The notes under the pieces: generated by a model
The model's input: only the letters and a program-made list of their open reading frames with translations
Told to the model about the DNA's origin: nothing
Database searches by the model: none
Part shown: piece after piece, positions 5,331-6,167 of the stretch
Layout of the letters: the number at the start of each line of letters is the position of its first letter
Numbering within the stretch: the first letter of the stretch is position 1
Made by a program: the position numbers and the translations under genes
NCBI GenBank assembly: GCA_013139935.1
Contig: WSZX01000361.1
Span: forward strand, 1-6,167
DNA from: Ardenticatenales bacterium
GTDB lineage: Bacteria > Chloroflexota > Anaerolineae > Promineifilales > UBA4811
Direction: 5' to 3'
DNA: 6,167 nucleotides

Positions 5331-6167
5331 CTACCGAGGAGAAGATCGCCCTGGTCGAGAGCGCGTGGGAAACGTATGGGCTGGGGTCAGCGTTGGCGGC
5401 AGTCGATCTTCCAAAGTCAACCTGGTACTATCAGCAAAAGCACAGGGTGCCATACGAGGAAAAGCATGCTCACCTGCTGTCAATCCTCGAAGAGATTGCC
5501 CGAAAGCACCCGGAGTACGGACGGCCTCGGATCATGGCGGAGTTGAGGGATACCTATGGACAGGATGTCAATCACAAGGTCGTGCAGCGGCTTCTCCAGG
5601 TCTGGGAGTTGCGCCTCATGCGTAGTATTCGCCGTCCAAGACCGAGTGGTGTCCGTCAGGCGATCATCAGCAGCGGGAAACGGGTCTATTTGGTGGCCCA
5701 GTTGGACAAAATCGCGCTTTTCCAGGTATGCTACACAGACTTCACCGAACTCGTGTACGCCAACGGTCGCAGGAAGGCCCAATTGCTCCCGATCATCGGA
5801 CATGTGTCGAAGATGGCCTATGGTTGGGCGGTCAGCGAACACGCTGACACGGAACTGGCGCTACTGGCTTGGGAGCAAGCGAAGAAGACCTTGCAGCAGA
5901 TCGACGTCCCGTATGCAGGAATGATCGTCCACCATGATCAGGATGCGGTCTTTACGGGCTACGAGTGGGCACGACGATTGGTCCTGGGGGATGGCGTGCG
6001 GTTGTCGTTTACTTTGCGGGGCTTCAAGGACAACCCAGAGATGGAGTCTTTCAATAGCCATCTCAAAGAAGAAAACCATTCGCTGTTCCTGGAGGCTCAA
6101 ACGCTGGACGAGTTGATTGAGGTTGTCAATGAGAGGATGCGATACTACAATGAGGAGCGGCGGCACT
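5327..6167 (+). CDS. IS3-family transposase OrfB (DDE catalytic subunit), 3'-truncated by window edge
   Basis: The frame is open from ATG 5327 to the window end: 280 complete codons with no stop. The N-terminal part (about 1-110) has the HTH_21-like segment with the motif YGRPRIMAEL (64-73). The rve/integrase core follows. Candidate catalytic residues are D138 (YTDFTE), D204 (HHDQD) and E240 (DNPEMESF), with 35 residues between the last two, as in the IS3 DD(35)E pattern. The end ...YYNEERRH is the point where the family usually continues with a short S-x-(L/I)-G-Y tail, so probably only about 20-30 residues are missing. The site HHDQDAVFTGYEW departs from the common HSDxGxxY form, but I associate it with a known IS3 subgroup. 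Expression would be as OrfAB by frameshift, or by translational coupling through the ATGA overlap. No damage is seen, so the element may be functional. Confidence 0.92.
   Translation, partial: MTTEEKIALVESAWETYGLGSALAAVDLPKSTWYYQQKHRVPYEEKHAHLLSILEEIARKHPEYGRPRIMAELRDTYGQDVNHKVVQRLLQVWELRLMRSIRRPRPSGVRQAIISSGKRVYLVAQLDKIALFQVCYTDFTELVYANGRRKAQLLPIIGHVSKMAYGWAVSEHADTELALLAWEQAKKTLQQIDVPYAGMIVHHDQDAVFTGYEWARRLVLGDGVRLSFTLRGFKDNPEMESFNSHLKEENHSLFLEAQTLDELIEVVNERMRYYNEERRH

Larger units (their letters stand above)
4971..6167 (+). mobile_element. IS3-family insertion sequence, 5' part (right end beyond window)
   Basis: The element contains a left terminal repeat beginning TG, orfA with a helix-turn-helix and leucine zipper, an overlapping orfB with a DDE core, and a -1 frameshift signal, the standard IS3-family plan. 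About 1.2 kb is visible and orfB is still open at the edge. Judged by family size, only the last codons and the right inverted repeat are probably missing. The left boundary is inferred from the terminal motif. Target duplication cannot be tested without the right end. Confidence 0.85.

Noticed and set aside
5556..5924. 122-codon + strand frame inside the IS
   Set aside because: It is an out-of-frame shadow of orfB, which is open throughout and carries the DDE residues.

Overview
The window looks like a chromosomal segment of a bacterium with eukaryote-like Ser/Thr signalling. My best guess is Chloroflexota, from the architecture (Hanks-type kinase with WD40 repeats, multi-FHA proteins, a DDE transposase of a flavour I associate with that phylum). 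That is an impression, not a measured placement. All recognisable genes are on the + strand.

Layout. Positions 1-303 hold no gene I can defend; a short open frame at 2-100 may be the tail of a gene entering from the left. A sigma70-like promoter (232-260), a Shine-Dalgarno (292-297) and a 48-codon ORF with a signal-peptide-like N-terminus (304-450) line up as a small expressed unit. It is followed by a GC palindrome and a weak terminator-like hairpin with a T-run. Next come two large genes. The first (565-2259) encodes two FHA domains fused to an LCAT-type alpha/beta-hydrolase. After a 200-bp gap with a perfect 6-bp inverted repeat, the second (2460-4718) encodes a Ser/Thr kinase, an acidic/Pro-rich linker, one membrane helix and a complete seven-bladed WD40 propeller. 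After a 252-bp gap an IS3-family insertion sequence begins at about 4971 and runs off the right edge. It has orfA, overlapping orfB and an in-phase A_AAA_AAC slippery site.

How the genes may work together (inference). The WD40 propeller, probably outside the membrane, would sense a ligand or partner. The cytoplasmic kinase would phosphorylate threonines, and the FHA domains of the neighbouring hydrolase would read those phosphothreonines. This would place a lipase/acyltransferase-like activity under phospho-control. The hydrolase keeps a full candidate Ser-Asp-His triad and has no signal peptide, so it is probably intracellular, unlike most characterised LCAT relatives. TxxD/E motifs in both linkers of the hydrolase and in the kinase juxtamembrane region are candidate phospho-sites. 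This kinase plus FHA-hydrolase pair is the most interesting content of the window. The IS element is ordinary apart from its clear frameshift signal.
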